Positions 10,701 through 18,754 of a DNA stretch of 33,057 nucleotides are shown here, in pieces. The notes below the pieces were generated by a model. That model was not told where the DNA came from. It did not search any database and was given only the letters and a program-made list of their open reading frames with translations. The stretch comes from CAAGNP01 sp045603545 (GTDB taxonomy: Bacteria > Bacteroidota > Bacteroidia > Bacteroidales > UBA932). The stretch spans positions 1-33,057 of the forward strand of contig JAZUMG010000044.1 of NCBI GenBank assembly GCA_045603545.1. Reading direction: 5' to 3'. A program made the translations under genes and the position numbers. How positions within the stretch are numbered: the first letter of the stretch is position 1; each line of letters opens with the position of its first letter.

Positions 10701-10758
10701 TGTCTTTGCAGGAGGTGATAACCAATATTGCCAAAATTATGTATAGTACCTTTCTCAT
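7750..10758 (-). CDS. Giant lipoprotein: TraQ-like repeats fused to BIG2 and InlB-type repeats
   Basis: 1002 residues. The lipobox is VITSC at Cys17. Residues about 25-455 consist of four units of about 105 residues. Each has a strand-rich core and ends in a form like FFDGQGYKTDT or FYDKAGYKITQ, resembling TraQ (DUF3872) of CTnDOT. Residues about 455-990 hold BIG2 domains (e.g. VTWHSSDASVATVSS) alternating with modules of the type YHFRRWDDG and YTFSRWSDG found in InlB/Listeria-Bacteroides repeats. The gene follows traO, where traP and traQ stand in CTnDOT, and traP is missing. It is probably a TraQ homologue expanded into a surface fibre. The TraQ call rests on remembered pattern and position. 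Confidence 0.6.
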   Translation of the reverse strand: MRKVLYIILAILVITSCKDIEVLDYRFQAKLQIETSGEIYPKEEVTLRLDISQNDLQEDLQFSYSINSETLLGLHLNDKVLPQEGSVITNDRESSFLLKFTPHIAGNYQIIYKLSNSIFGLQDTCLIKVLEKPIVKTFDVNVTSKGESYIYEPTIVEVQFSNTSTSQVGLTYYIDGERNERLYRNGMAQPDTMDLNISLLKRYSYTYTPSTEGKHAIFMEFFDGQGYKTDTTISITTDSYKESFQYTISAEDTVHIADTAFVNLEFHNIAEGIGSLYMGYDLIGPRTDLYLHNKSDKISKDRSELRVNETSKYQFFFIPPQKGTYYLYSRYWDEHGYISRDTITMTAEDYRHTFSITVSSPKEGYISRAYPIRLTFSTTLTSIYLDYIINNNQEEKLRLSEREIDNKSQEIDLSLSKTVDLIFTPKVLGSNSIDLTFYDKAGYKITQKLMFNVLEWGEVSISESDLSLTEGQTHQLDYSTSPASMGYNFTSSDNATATVTTTGVITAHKIGKCKVYLTLSNGMSDSVTVNIHAAPTQYDVMAVCNPVESGTITGIGKYTYGDTATLQVTANKGYHFRRWDDGNTDNPRTMVVNNAISRTAYLDRLVSNITITPATSTVFRGEQIQLTATVLPADASNKSVTWHSSDASVATVSSAGVVTTHKKGSVIITARSVDESQTEGACHIQVLPNKYTVTVSAGEGGYTTPSGTFEIEEDTELDLMAQAYEHYTFSRWSDGKSIAHRTVTINSDITYVAEFTPNRYEVIVDILPTATAGSIDGIGEYTYKTNAHLTAHDTNSDYIFSHYMVNGSPVYQRSIDITVLGTTHLQAHWKKAVKGVRIADFNNILTLDQEYDLQAAILPADAGNKSIQWSCSPDYGTFSSTSTHSTVFTPNKNVGEVTITCHSLENPDIRDSRKITIRANVNVYLQESSIGISGTVSVYCDKELPGHTITIYYTDERGRDLSVTTPISQSATKVFDYNTHNGYLISSITPDSELITLTINTK

Positions 10759-10772
10759 GCTATATATATGTT

Positions 10773-11315
10773 TTAGTTAATAACGAATCTTAAACCAACC
10801 CCTGTAAGAGGTCGGAATATCTCCAGTGAAGTCCCAAAGGCAAAGTCTCCTTCAAAGAATACACACATGGATATGTAACGATGAAAGAAAAAGTCAAACG
10901 AGACAACAGGAGCAAAGCCGTATATCAATGAACTGTCATTAGTGATGACTATTCCGTACTCCTCAGGCTTGCTGATGTCTTCGTAGCCTATCAGACCTCT
11001 GAGACCTCCAGCTAAGACAATGGTCTTTTTGTAATTAGATAAGAGGGTGAACTCATAGCCCCCTTTGCCTATTATTGTGTTTACAGGTATCTTGATGTCA
11101 TTGTATATGTTATGGCTATATCTGTAGTCTATACCTGCAGACCATCGTCCATTCCTGGTGTACTGACCAAGCATTATCTCTCCTCCTATCGTAGAGGAGA
11201 AGTTTAATGTGGTGACACTTGATGATAAATGAAACTGCTTGGGCATCATTCGCTGGCCGTAGGATAGAAGTGATGTTGCAGCCATTATTATGATTGCTAC
11301 TATTACTCTTTTCAT
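10773..11315 (-). CDS. traO: Conjugative transfer protein TraO
   Basis: 180 residues with a signal peptide ending near SYGQ. The body is beta-rich and barrel-like: GGEIMLGQYTRNGRWSAGIDYRY, IPVNTIIGKGGYEF, VLAGGLRGLIGYE, and a C-terminal GVGLRFVIN. This pattern (ordered basic-polar strands, a GYE segment, a terminal FVIN) is that of CTnDOT TraO, which is thought to lie at the outer membrane. The start overlaps the traN stop by ATGA. Its length is close to the family norm. Confidence 0.85.
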   Translation of the reverse strand: MKRVIVAIIIMAATSLLSYGQRMMPKQFHLSSSVTTLNFSSTIGGEIMLGQYTRNGRWSAGIDYRYSHNIYNDIKIPVNTIIGKGGYEFTLLSNYKKTIVLAGGLRGLIGYEDISKPEEYGIVITNDSSLIYGFAPVVSFDFFFHRYISMCVFFEGDFAFGTSLEIFRPLTGVGLRFVIN

Positions 11316-12157
11316 AGCTTAATCTTTATCTTTCTTGATTTTATTAGATCTTCTTGACTGATTGGAAAAAGGAATGTGCGGTTATCAGAGGTGTACATAT
11401 AAACTGTCAACTGCTGCGAGTCGGAAAGGGCCAGTCCTCTGTATTCGTATGTGAGAGTGGTGTCTTCCCCTGAGGCTACAGTGACCTCGGTCTTCTCCAT
11501 TTTATATGGGGTGATCTCTATTGATTGTGACGCACGTTTCTTATTGGGATCATTTGTCTGTTTGTATGTGTGGATCGGTCCATTCAGTTTGACGGGGAGA
11601 TTGCTGTTGTTTTTAATGTTGTAGGTTATGTATGTGCTGTTCTCTGACTGGTATATTGACCATATCGTGATGCTCACTTTGTCTTTTCGCTCACCAAGAT
11701 GGGAGAGTGCTCTCTTGAGAGATGAGATATATGACAGTGTGTCCAGTGAGGAATTCTTTATTTCCTCCTCAGTAGGATGTGATATGATTAATGTGTCCGA
11801 TGACTCATCTGAGATGTCTGTTGGGGTGAGATGACGGAAATCATAGAAGAGCTTCGACGGCTCCTGTGAGTAGGCGACGTAGAATGTGAAGAATTTACCA
11901 CTGCGAAGTATCACAGTGGCATTGGTACTGGTGATATTCTTCTCTGTCGCCTTGATGCGAAGGATGTTCTTGTTACTCTCTGCAGTGCCTGCAATGATGG
12001 TCGCCTGGCCGAGATCGGTGTATATGATGTGATCAGTAAAGGCTATGTGTGTCGTGTATTGATCTGATACCTCTATAGTGATGGGGGATTCCTGTCCATA
12101 TATTATGGTGGCCAAACTGAGCAGAAGTGCTATGGTTGTTGATATTAATCTTTTCAT
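11312..12157 (-). CDS. traN: Conjugative transfer protein TraN (DUF4138)
   Basis: 281 residues with a signal peptide (MKRLISTTIALLLSLATIIYGQ). The early segment VSDQYTTHIAFTDHIIYTDLGQ and the following KNILRIKATEKNI are characteristic of TraN in Bacteroidetes conjugative elements, a VirB9-like outer-membrane core component (family role known by analogy). The C-terminal part contains conserved SGEDTTLTYEYRGLALSDSQ. It overlaps traM upstream and traO downstream by ATGA, so the three are probably made together. Confidence 0.85.
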   Translation of the reverse strand: MKRLISTTIALLLSLATIIYGQESPITIEVSDQYTTHIAFTDHIIYTDLGQATIIAGTAESNKNILRIKATEKNITSTNATVILRSGKFFTFYVAYSQEPSKLFYDFRHLTPTDISDESSDTLIISHPTEEEIKNSSLDTLSYISSLKRALSHLGERKDKVSITIWSIYQSENSTYITYNIKNNSNLPVKLNGPIHTYKQTNDPNKKRASQSIEITPYKMEKTEVTVASGEDTTLTYEYRGLALSDSQQLTVYMYTSDNRTFLFPISQEDLIKSRKIKIKL

Positions 12158-13053
12158 AATTTTATTGTGAGAATTAATTCATATCCGCCAGGGATGGTGT
12201 ATTTCTCTGACGGTTGGGTTGAACCGATGGACTGTATGGCAGATGCAGCAATACTGCTGACCCTTGCTGTTACTGCACTAATGATGGATGATGATACATC
12301 ACGAGAAAGATCTTGGGTGATGTTACGTGTGGGCTTGTGTATGTTGATCCCTTCTTTCCCATCCATATCGTACAATGTTGCCTCTACAGGTATTATCTGA
12401 CCATTCCATCGTATTGATGGTAGCTGGAGAAGCAGTCTGTCTCCTGTTATGGCTGTCGTGACTACGTGGGTATTGACAGGTAGTTGGTGACCTTGGATGT
12501 GTAAGGGCTCAAGTAATCTCACAGTAAGGGGTTCTCCACTATTTGTTATAGTCGTCTCCCGTACCACGCATACACGTATCTGTCTGGTGGCAGGGGATGA
12601 TGTTTCGTTATTAGCATCTGAGGAGCTGACAGCTGTTATGAAACCTGTGTTTCTGGGTGCTGGAGATGAAGGCTCTATTCCCTTTGTTTGCCGGTCGGGA
12701 CTGCTTGTAGTGTTACTATTCACAGCTCTTGCAGATGGAACAGGTGTTGTTTTGTTATTCTCTTTCTTCTTCTCAGTAATATTGTCTGTACTGGGTGATG
12801 GCGTGGCTGATGAATCTGTGAGTTCCATTGATGGGAGGGACTGGTAATAATCTCTGTAGCTCCCTTGTTTCTTAACCGATGCGTAGGCTTGCAGCTTGTC
12901 ATTAGGCAGCTCCTGAATGACTGGTGGAGGAAGCTCCAGTGTTACCTCTTGCTCCTTATCAGAGGATGAGGATGAAATGTCGCCAACCAATAGACAGATT
13001 ACCCCTATGGCAACCAGTAGCAGCAAGATTAAAATTGCGATTTTCTTTTTCAT
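12154..13053 (-). CDS. traM: Conjugative transfer protein TraM (VirB10-like)
   Basis: 299 residues. One N-terminal membrane segment (residues about 5-24) precedes a Ser/Pro/Thr-rich linker (about 75-150), which spans the periplasm in such proteins. The C-terminal domain (about 155-299) has VRLLEPLHIQGHQLPVNTHV and LLQLPSIRWNGQIIPVEATLYDMDG, the TraM C-terminal signature also seen in VirB10-like scaffolds. The linker is low in complexity and rich in SSP and TP. The gene sits between a mini traL and traN, as in CTnDOT, and its stop overlaps the traN start. Confidence 0.88.
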   Translation of the reverse strand: MKKKIAILILLLLVAIGVICLLVGDISSSSSDKEQEVTLELPPPVIQELPNDKLQAYASVKKQGSYRDYYQSLPSMELTDSSATPSPSTDNITEKKKENNKTTPVPSARAVNSNTTSSPDRQTKGIEPSSPAPRNTGFITAVSSSDANNETSSPATRQIRVCVVRETTITNSGEPLTVRLLEPLHIQGHQLPVNTHVVTTAITGDRLLLQLPSIRWNGQIIPVEATLYDMDGKEGINIHKPTRNITQDLSRDVSSSIISAVTARVSSIAASAIQSIGSTQPSEKYTIPGGYELILTIKL

Positions 13054-13054
13054 G

Positions 13055-13144
13055 TCAGAAGAGGGCTATTATCAAGTAAATTATTGCGATAATTATGTAC
13101 AATACAGCTGTCGCTTTGTAGATATTGATCTTTTTTCTTTTCAT
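13055..13144 (-). CDS. 29-residue membrane peptide in the traL position
   Basis: Reading the minus strand from ATG 13144 gives MKRKKINIYKATAVLYIIIA followed by a hydrophobic tail (residues 13-28) and TGA. The start overlaps the traK stop as ATGA. The stop lies 1 bp from the traM start. There is thus no slack on either side, and the peptide is a basic head plus a single membrane helix. CTnDOT has TraL, a small membrane protein of roughly 100 residues, at this place. This may be a reduced TraL or an unrelated coupling peptide. Tight packing and composition support a real gene. Confidence 0.65.
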   Translation of the reverse strand: MKRKKINIYKATAVLYIIIAIIYLIIALF

Positions 13145-13773
13145 CGTTGTTTAGTGTTTATCTGTCTGTTTTCTATCACTCTGAACTTCTCGATGAGCAG
13201 TCCGTGAGGATTATCATCGCTGCGTGAGACATCTATGAGCTCACAGGTGGTGACCAGAGAACTCTCTGTTATGGATGTGCTTCTTAGAGTGTATTGCTTG
13301 GCGTATGTGGTGGCCTGATATGGGATAACATTGATGTCAATTTTGATGCTGTCAATCTGAATGTTCTGTGATATAGATGACTGGATGATTTGATTGTAGT
13401 AGCCGGTCTCCGCCAAGGCACAGTAGTAGTCATATGCCGATTTGTCTGATAACTTCAATGCTCTGCCAATGTTGTAGGTTATATTCTCAGACGAAGGGGC
13501 AATATTGAAAAAAAGCTCGTGAAAGCGTGTCACGTGATCCTTGACCTCAATGTCCCTGGAGGCTATTACATCGTTCTGTAGTGCCAGGATGAGTGACTTG
13601 CCCTGGTCAAGAACATATATCTTTTTTCTTTGAACCTGGGCATAGTACAGTGAAGCTGCCACTGCTCCCAATGATATGACTGCCGCAGATATCAGAGCGA
13701 TGGATGTAATCCTTCTGTAGCTGTGGATGATAGTTTCAATATTCGGTAATAGCTTGAATTGGTTGTTATTCAT
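13141..13773 (-). CDS. traK: Conjugative transfer protein TraK (VirB8-like)
   Basis: 210 residues. A short cytoplasmic start (FKLLPNIETIIHSYRRI) and one membrane helix (residues about 24-45) precede a periplasmic domain with VQRKKIYVLDQGKSLILA and VTRFHELFFNIAPS, which are hallmark TraK segments. Its fold and order correspond to VirB8-type inner-membrane components. It follows traJ after a 15-bp gap, and its last codon overlaps the small traL-position ORF. Confidence 0.9.
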   Translation of the reverse strand: MNNNQFKLLPNIETIIHSYRRITSIALISAAVISLGAVAASLYYAQVQRKKIYVLDQGKSLILALQNDVIASRDIEVKDHVTRFHELFFNIAPSSENITYNIGRALKLSDKSAYDYYCALAETGYYNQIIQSSISQNIQIDSIKIDINVIPYQATTYAKQYTLRSTSITESSLVTTCELIDVSRSDDNPHGLLIEKFRVIENRQINTKQR

Positions 13774-13788
13774 ATTGCACTTATACTT

Positions 13789-14847
13789 TTATACTTTGGT
13801 TATTAATTTTCCTATTGCAGCACCAGCCCTGCTGATGGATGAAGTCATACCTCCGGCCCCTGCTGATGATATTATCCAGCTGGCAATGGTGGGGACTTTG
13901 AAAATGGCCACTATGCAGATTAGGGATATGATGCACATAGCATCATCAGGATAGTATATTAAGCCTCCCGTGTTCATCCCTTGATGTGCCTTCAGTACTG
14001 TAAGCTCCATAGATCTGATGATATACATCACAAGGTCAGATAAAGGAAGCCATAGCGATATCTGTATGTATCTTGACAGCCATGATGTTATAGACGAGGT
14101 GAGTGATGGAGCTATTCCTATGGCGAAAACAATAGGGCCGATAAGAGCAAGAATGACTAGATATATTGTTGCCAATGCCTTGATTATCGGTGCAGCTATC
14201 TTGGCTATAGAATAGATTAAGTTGGAAATGATTCTCGCTGAGAATATATTGACCGAGTTGCATATGTCGTAGAATACTCCTCCAATGGCGTCATTTGCTT
14301 TGCGGAGTGCACCATCTACTTTTGACCATAGGGTAGAGAGAGCTTCATTCCTGGTTTGGGTGTCGGTCTCAATTATATCTGTCGCTTCAGTGCCTGCACC
14401 AGCAATGGATACAACCATCCCGAGACCTTTCTCGGATTTCTCAGTAATCTCAGTATTGTTGTCTTCATATCCCGGGACCTTTGACATATAATCGTTGTAA
14501 GATGCTGCCTCAGCTTGACGGAGCTCTTTTCGTATTGCCCTGGTCTCGTCGCGGAAGTCATTGGTGGCTTGAGATATTATCTTGGATGTGGCAGTGGATA
14601 ATCCATCCAGAATGTCGATGATCAAAGGGAAGATAGATATACAAAAGCCTACTGCTAATGGTCTGAGAAAACTCCAGGTGTTGATCCCTTGACCTGTCAT
14701 CTGTGCCTCTGCAGTGTTGGCAAAGATGTAGATGGCAGATGTTATCAGCCCTAGAGAGCACGCTATCAGGATGAAGGTGTTGAGAATCCCTCCACTGGAT
14801 AGTAGTTCTCCTTTGATGAATAATATTTGTTCTATAAGTCCGTACAT
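13789..14847 (-). CDS. traJ: Conjugative transfer protein TraJ (VirB6-like)
   Basis: 352 residues with multiple membrane helices: about 22-42, 60-82, 200-250, 275-290 and 300-330. Between helices 2 and 3 is a charged region with RDETRAIRKELRQAE. The loop ending SWIISSAGAGG near the C-terminus is typical of TraJ. It is a polytopic inner-membrane channel component of the mating apparatus (family knowledge). It lies between traI and traK in standard order. Confidence 0.88.
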   Translation of the reverse strand: MYGLIEQILFIKGELLSSGGILNTFILIACSLGLITSAIYIFANTAEAQMTGQGINTWSFLRPLAVGFCISIFPLIIDILDGLSTATSKIISQATNDFRDETRAIRKELRQAEAASYNDYMSKVPGYEDNNTEITEKSEKGLGMVVSIAGAGTEATDIIETDTQTRNEALSTLWSKVDGALRKANDAIGGVFYDICNSVNIFSARIISNLIYSIAKIAAPIIKALATIYLVILALIGPIVFAIGIAPSLTSSITSWLSRYIQISLWLPLSDLVMYIIRSMELTVLKAHQGMNTGGLIYYPDDAMCIISLICIVAIFKVPTIASWIISSAGAGGMTSSISRAGAAIGKLITKV

Positions 14848-14855
14848 GATGTGTC

Positions 14856-15458
14856 TTAATTGTTAATGAAATATCCGTAGTCTTCTGCTATTCGTTTCTG
14901 TAACTCAAGATTGTATTGCTCAAGCATATACTTGTGGTAGTAGTCTGCAAGTAGGAGGTAGTTGGAGCGAGCCTGGGATACTGTTTTCTCGAGCCGGTCC
15001 TGTCGTTGTTTGTCGTCCATCTTCAAAGTCTCGGTCAGACACTCCTCCATTGCCATCAGTTGCCTTATGGTGCTGTTAAGGATTCCTGTGGCATTGGATA
15101 TATGGCCAAGTGTCTTGTTGAAGGTGAGTTCATCGATTGATGAGGTTAGCCTCTCGATAAAATCAACATACATATCTTTCATGTCATATGTCATCTTGAG
15201 CATCTGATATACTGTTCTGCCCGTCTTTATCTTTTCATTGACCTTCTCATATCGCTCGTATGCCTTGTTCATCCCTTCAAGCATCTTTTTAGAAATTCCG
15301 AGCTGCTCAAGGGTGTTTGTGAGTTGTTGCTGAGCAGTAACAAGCTGCTCTATATGGTTGTACGTGTCATTGCTAATAGCAGCCACATCTGTGACAGGTA
15401 TTTGGCAGTGGACGGTATAGGATAACATCAGTGAGATGAGTATAAGTAGCTTTTTCAT
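14856..15458 (-). CDS. traI: Conjugative transfer protein TraI (DUF4141)
   Basis: 200 residues. A signal peptide (MKKLLILISLMLSYTVHCQ) is followed by a mostly alpha-helical, probably coiled-coil body (TYNHIEQLVTAQQQLTNTLE; YERYEKVNEKIKTGRTVYQM; KDMYVDFIERL). This is the DUF4141/TraI family of Bacteroidetes elements. The helical, exported character recalls VirB5 proteins. Its ATG overlaps the traG stop. Confidence 0.88.
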   Translation of the reverse strand: MKKLLILISLMLSYTVHCQIPVTDVAAISNDTYNHIEQLVTAQQQLTNTLEQLGISKKMLEGMNKAYERYEKVNEKIKTGRTVYQMLKMTYDMKDMYVDFIERLTSSIDELTFNKTLGHISNATGILNSTIRQLMAMEECLTETLKMDDKQRQDRLEKTVSQARSNYLLLADYYHKYMLEQYNLELQKRIAEDYGYFINN

Positions 15459-17878
15459 GATTTGTTGACTATTTTTTCAATTGATTCAATGATGCTGTAG
15501 CTCTCCATCAATGAGTGCAAATGCTCTTTGTCCCTCTTGGTGGTGTTATATACTACGCGTTCCTGAGGAGAAACCTCTACAGAGTAGACCTGAGACAGAT
15601 TCCCCCGTTTTACAAAGACCTCTTTTGCGATCCTGCCGGTGGTGGTGCGATTTACTGATAGAACCAGTGCCTTGTCGTGCGGTGAAAGAGAGAGAAACTG
15701 TGAGATCTTGTCGAAATTGTTGATGTAGTTCTTCTGGTCGAGAAGTATCTTGATGCTTGAGTTATTGATGATGGCATCTTTGACTATCGGAGAAGATATG
15801 ATGTCATCTATGTCCTGTGTGACGACCATTGCAACAGCGTTGTGTTTCCTCGCTGTCTTCCATAACCATACTATATAGTTGCTCATCTGACGGTTGGCTA
15901 TAGCCTTCCACGCTTCTTCTATCAGCATGACCTTTTGCGTCGTTATATGACGGCTGAGCATCTTGGTGACGAACAACTCCATGATGACAAGGGTTATGAG
16001 TGGGTATAAGATCTGATTGTCTTTGATATTTTCGATTTCAAAGACAATGAACCTGTCATTCACAAGGTGCTCGAAAGATGTGTGGCCGTTGAAGTACTTA
16101 TCATATACCCCTCCCTGATAGAACTTTTCCAGATTCTTGAGAAATTCTTTTTTGTTGTCAAAATCCTCTTTGTAGATATCTCTGGCAAACTCATAAAATG
16201 TATTGAAAGATTGACTTCGGAAATCTTTGACAGATGATTCGTAATGTTGGAGTAGCTTCGTGATGTCGGAGATGTGAGTGTTGTTGGCATCTTCATCTCC
16301 CAGCCACATCGTCAAAAGAAGTGATTTGAGAAAATCCAATGTATGTGCAGTATATCCTTCTGTCGAGGCAAATGGGTTGAAGCTGAACTGGTTCTCTTCA
16401 GAGTAATCGTAGTATGAGCCATCGTGCCCTTGGCTTTGGTGCCGTATTGTCGAGAGCAGATCATAGTAGGAGCGTCCTATATCTATGATGAATATGTGGT
16501 CTCCTGCATCGTATTGCTGACGCAGTATGTGATTAGTCAGGAAGGATTTGCCAGAGCCTGATGGGCCCAGGACGAATCTATTGAAGTTGTCAATGATTGA
16601 TAGATCCCTTGCTCTCTCTCCCATCTCTATACCCACGGGGATTCCATCGAGACGACTGGTCAGGTATATGCTGCTTGACCCGTCACCTCTGTCCGCCCCC
16701 TCATATAACAGCAGACATAGTGCTGCATCCAGAGGTAAGGTGAAGGTGTCCTCTATCCCCAGATCAGCTGCAGCACCTGGCAGTGAGGCAAAATACTTGC
16801 TTGGAACATCATAACAGTTATGTCTGGCACGGATGTTAGCGTAAGTCAGGGAGTTGATAATTTCCTGCTTGATGCCAGGCAATTCTGCCTCATTGCCCCA
16901 TGCAAGGATATTGATGTGGGCTTTGACCGGTAGGAGGTTTGACTTCGCACATTCATTAAGAAACTCGTCAATGATCTCCTTGTTTACCTTATTGGCCCGG
17001 CCAACACCGGAAAAGCTGCCAAGGAGCTTTGAAAGTGTCTCCTGCTTGGCTATCAATTCTTTTGGATTAGGTAGGAGAATGTATTGGTTAATGATGTGAT
17101 TACTGGTTATTGACGGATTGATAAGCCCTAGAAGTGAGGAGACTATCTCGCTTGAAGAGGTGGATAGGCTCTTGTTGGCATATCTGGCATACAGATTGGC
17201 AGAGAGCTGGCTGCTGTCAGAGATACAGTAGTTGACAAGATGCTTCTCGCCAATGACCATCTTTGATGGCAGGAGTTCCATGTCTTCATATAGTGGTGTC
17301 ACCGTGTTATCGAACTCAAGGGTGAGGTGCCTATGCATCATATCCGGATACTCATCCGATAGGATTTGGCGACAAGGTATATGTAATGACTCCTGAAGGT
17401 AGGAGCCGAAACTGCGTGCACAACTGAAGAAATCTGCTATCTGTGCCTCGGAGAATGTGTTGAATGTAGCCTTGTTGAGCAGTATTGATGATGCTGTTGT
17501 GGACGACTCAAGACGCTTCTTGGTTGTCAGAGTGATGTATATGTATGACTTGTGCTTCAAGTACTCTCTTCCATGGTAATGTGCAGCGAAGCATCCCCCA
17601 AGATAGGAGTGCCTGGGCAACTCGGACGAGTCATAACGGGATCTGTAGAATATATCCTGTTTGTGCAAAATGGTATTCTCCGGAAGGAGTGATAGAGCAG
17701 ATATAAAATTGGTGAGGTTCTGTTCGTACTCTTCTGCAGACATTCTGCAGTACTCGGGAAACATTACTTCATAACATATGCTGATATCTCCACTCTTGCT
17801 GATGAGCATGTCACCATCGCAGTTCAGGATTGGATAATAATCCATCAGAGTTGACTTGTTATGCTTGTTCGTAATCAT
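15455..17878 (-). CDS. traG: TraG, VirB4-type conjugation ATPase
   Basis: 807 residues, near the family length. Walker A is GPSGSGKS at residues 438-445 and Walker B is VMLIEEAW at about 650-657, followed by KTARKHNAVAMVVTQDI. The N-terminal third has the usual VirB4 form (DGDMLISKSGDISICYEV). It powers pilus and mating-channel assembly at the inner membrane. The start overlaps the traF stop by ATGA and the stop overlaps the traI start by ATGA. No missing catalytic residue was noticed. Confidence 0.95.
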   Translation of the reverse strand: MITNKHNKSTLMDYYPILNCDGDMLISKSGDISICYEVMFPEYCRMSAEEYEQNLTNFISALSLLPENTILHKQDIFYRSRYDSSELPRHSYLGGCFAAHYHGREYLKHKSYIYITLTTKKRLESSTTASSILLNKATFNTFSEAQIADFFSCARSFGSYLQESLHIPCRQILSDEYPDMMHRHLTLEFDNTVTPLYEDMELLPSKMVIGEKHLVNYCISDSSQLSANLYARYANKSLSTSSSEIVSSLLGLINPSITSNHIINQYILLPNPKELIAKQETLSKLLGSFSGVGRANKVNKEIIDEFLNECAKSNLLPVKAHINILAWGNEAELPGIKQEIINSLTYANIRARHNCYDVPSKYFASLPGAAADLGIEDTFTLPLDAALCLLLYEGADRGDGSSSIYLTSRLDGIPVGIEMGERARDLSIIDNFNRFVLGPSGSGKSFLTNHILRQQYDAGDHIFIIDIGRSYYDLLSTIRHQSQGHDGSYYDYSEENQFSFNPFASTEGYTAHTLDFLKSLLLTMWLGDEDANNTHISDITKLLQHYESSVKDFRSQSFNTFYEFARDIYKEDFDNKKEFLKNLEKFYQGGVYDKYFNGHTSFEHLVNDRFIVFEIENIKDNQILYPLITLVIMELFVTKMLSRHITTQKVMLIEEAWKAIANRQMSNYIVWLWKTARKHNAVAMVVTQDIDDIISSPIVKDAIINNSSIKILLDQKNYINNFDKISQFLSLSPHDKALVLSVNRTTTGRIAKEVFVKRGNLSQVYSVEVSPQERVVYNTTKRDKEHLHSLMESYSIIESIEKIVNKS

Positions 17879-18141
17879 ATGAGATATCGTTTGTATCTAA
17901 TTGTCTTCTTGGAAAGGAGTCTTCCATGTTTCATGGATAGATGATAGGTTATACATAGACCAACGGTAAGGAACGTGCTGCTGATAACAAGCATTGTAGT
18001 TATTGGTACATCACTAAACAGACATATCATTGCGATAATGATTGTTGTTACGATTATTGCTGCTGCTATGATGATATAAATACCAGTGAACCCGTATATG
18101 CTTACACTCTTATCTACCCTATAGATCTTGTGCTCATTCAT
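17875..18141 (-). CDS. traF: TraF, small membrane protein (DUF4133, VirB3-like)
   Basis: 88 residues from ATG 18141 (MNEHKIYRVDKSVSIYGFTG). A longer frame to 18255 runs through the end of traE and lacks the family start, so I reject it. Two adjacent membrane helices (about 20-45 and 46-68) precede a basic tail (KKTIRYKRYLI). Small size, twin helices and a place just before the VirB4-like gene match TraF/DUF4133. The stop overlaps the traG start. Confidence 0.85.
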   Translation of the reverse strand: MNEHKIYRVDKSVSIYGFTGIYIIIAAAIIVTTIIIAMICLFSDVPITTMLVISSTFLTVGLCITYHLSMKHGRLLSKKTIRYKRYLI

Positions 18142-18149
18142 CGTTATTT

Positions 18150-18461
18150 TTATTTGAGGAAGATTGTTTTTATGACATATAAACCTAACGTGGCAAGAAG
18201 CAAACCTCCAGCCCAGGAAGCTACTGTCTTGACACCCTCTCTCTCTTCTGTCCACAGCTTATACGCTGTCACGAATAGCCCTATCAGACCGGCTATCCCA
18301 CACAGATACATCGCAAGCTGTAGAACGCCGTTGATGATGCCACTGAACTGGTTGTTGATCTCGTTGACTGCAGATGACATACTGTTGGATGATATCTGTG
18401 CGTTTACTCTTGTGTATGCCATAAGTATGATGGCAAGGATGGTGTTTATTCTCTTTTTCAT
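18150..18461 (-). CDS. traE: TraE (DUF4134, VirB2-like)
   Basis: 103 residues. A signal-like N-terminus (MKKRINTILAIILMAYTRVNAQ) is followed by two membrane segments, INGVLQLAMYLCGIAGLIGLF and VASWAGGLLLATLGLYVI. The motif VTAYKLWTEEREGVKT between them is diagnostic of TraE/DUF4134. It is the likely pilin-like subunit of the mating pore. It sits immediately before traF. Confidence 0.9.
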   Translation of the reverse strand: MKKRINTILAIILMAYTRVNAQISSNSMSSAVNEINNQFSGIINGVLQLAMYLCGIAGLIGLFVTAYKLWTEEREGVKTVASWAGGLLLATLGLYVIKTIFLK

Positions 18462-18464
18462 TTT

Positions 18465-18743
18465 TTATAGGTTTTTAAGTGTTTTGTCGTAGTTATCCAA
18501 AGATTCCTCATCTATAGGGGAAAAGAGATCTTCCATAGAAGCAGACCGTAGCCTCTGAATCATCTGAAGATATTCCTCAGTGTCCGGCTGTGATAGTATT
18601 TTCAAATCGTCAGAGGTGATGGCATCCGGGATTATATCCTCATCCTCGGAGGTGATGATGTATTTTTTTACTAGATGTAAAGCACCTTCGGATCTTGTGC
18701 TTTTCTTCCTGTGGAAGATACTCCTGATGAAATTCCTAACCAT
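18465..18743 (-). CDS. Hypothetical acidic protein in traD-like position
   Basis: 92 residues. A basic N-terminus (MVRNFIRSIFHRKKSTR) precedes a highly acidic remainder (TSEDEDIIPDAITSDD). No membrane segment or known domain was recognised. It is separated from traE by 3 bp and from the upstream gene by 11 bp, so it is co-transcribed. In CTnDOT the genes between traA and traE are also small and poorly characterised, and this one may correspond to traC or traD by position only. Confidence 0.6.
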   Translation of the reverse strand: MVRNFIRSIFHRKKSTRSEGALHLVKKYIITSEDEDIIPDAITSDDLKILSQPDTEEYLQMIQRLRSASMEDLFSPIDEESLDNYDKTLKNL

Positions 18744-18754
18744 GGCTGACTTGA

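Noticed and set aside
17875..18255. Longer TraF start at 18255
   Set aside because: The extension overlaps traE by over 100 bp and lacks similarity to the family N-terminus; ATG 18141 fits.
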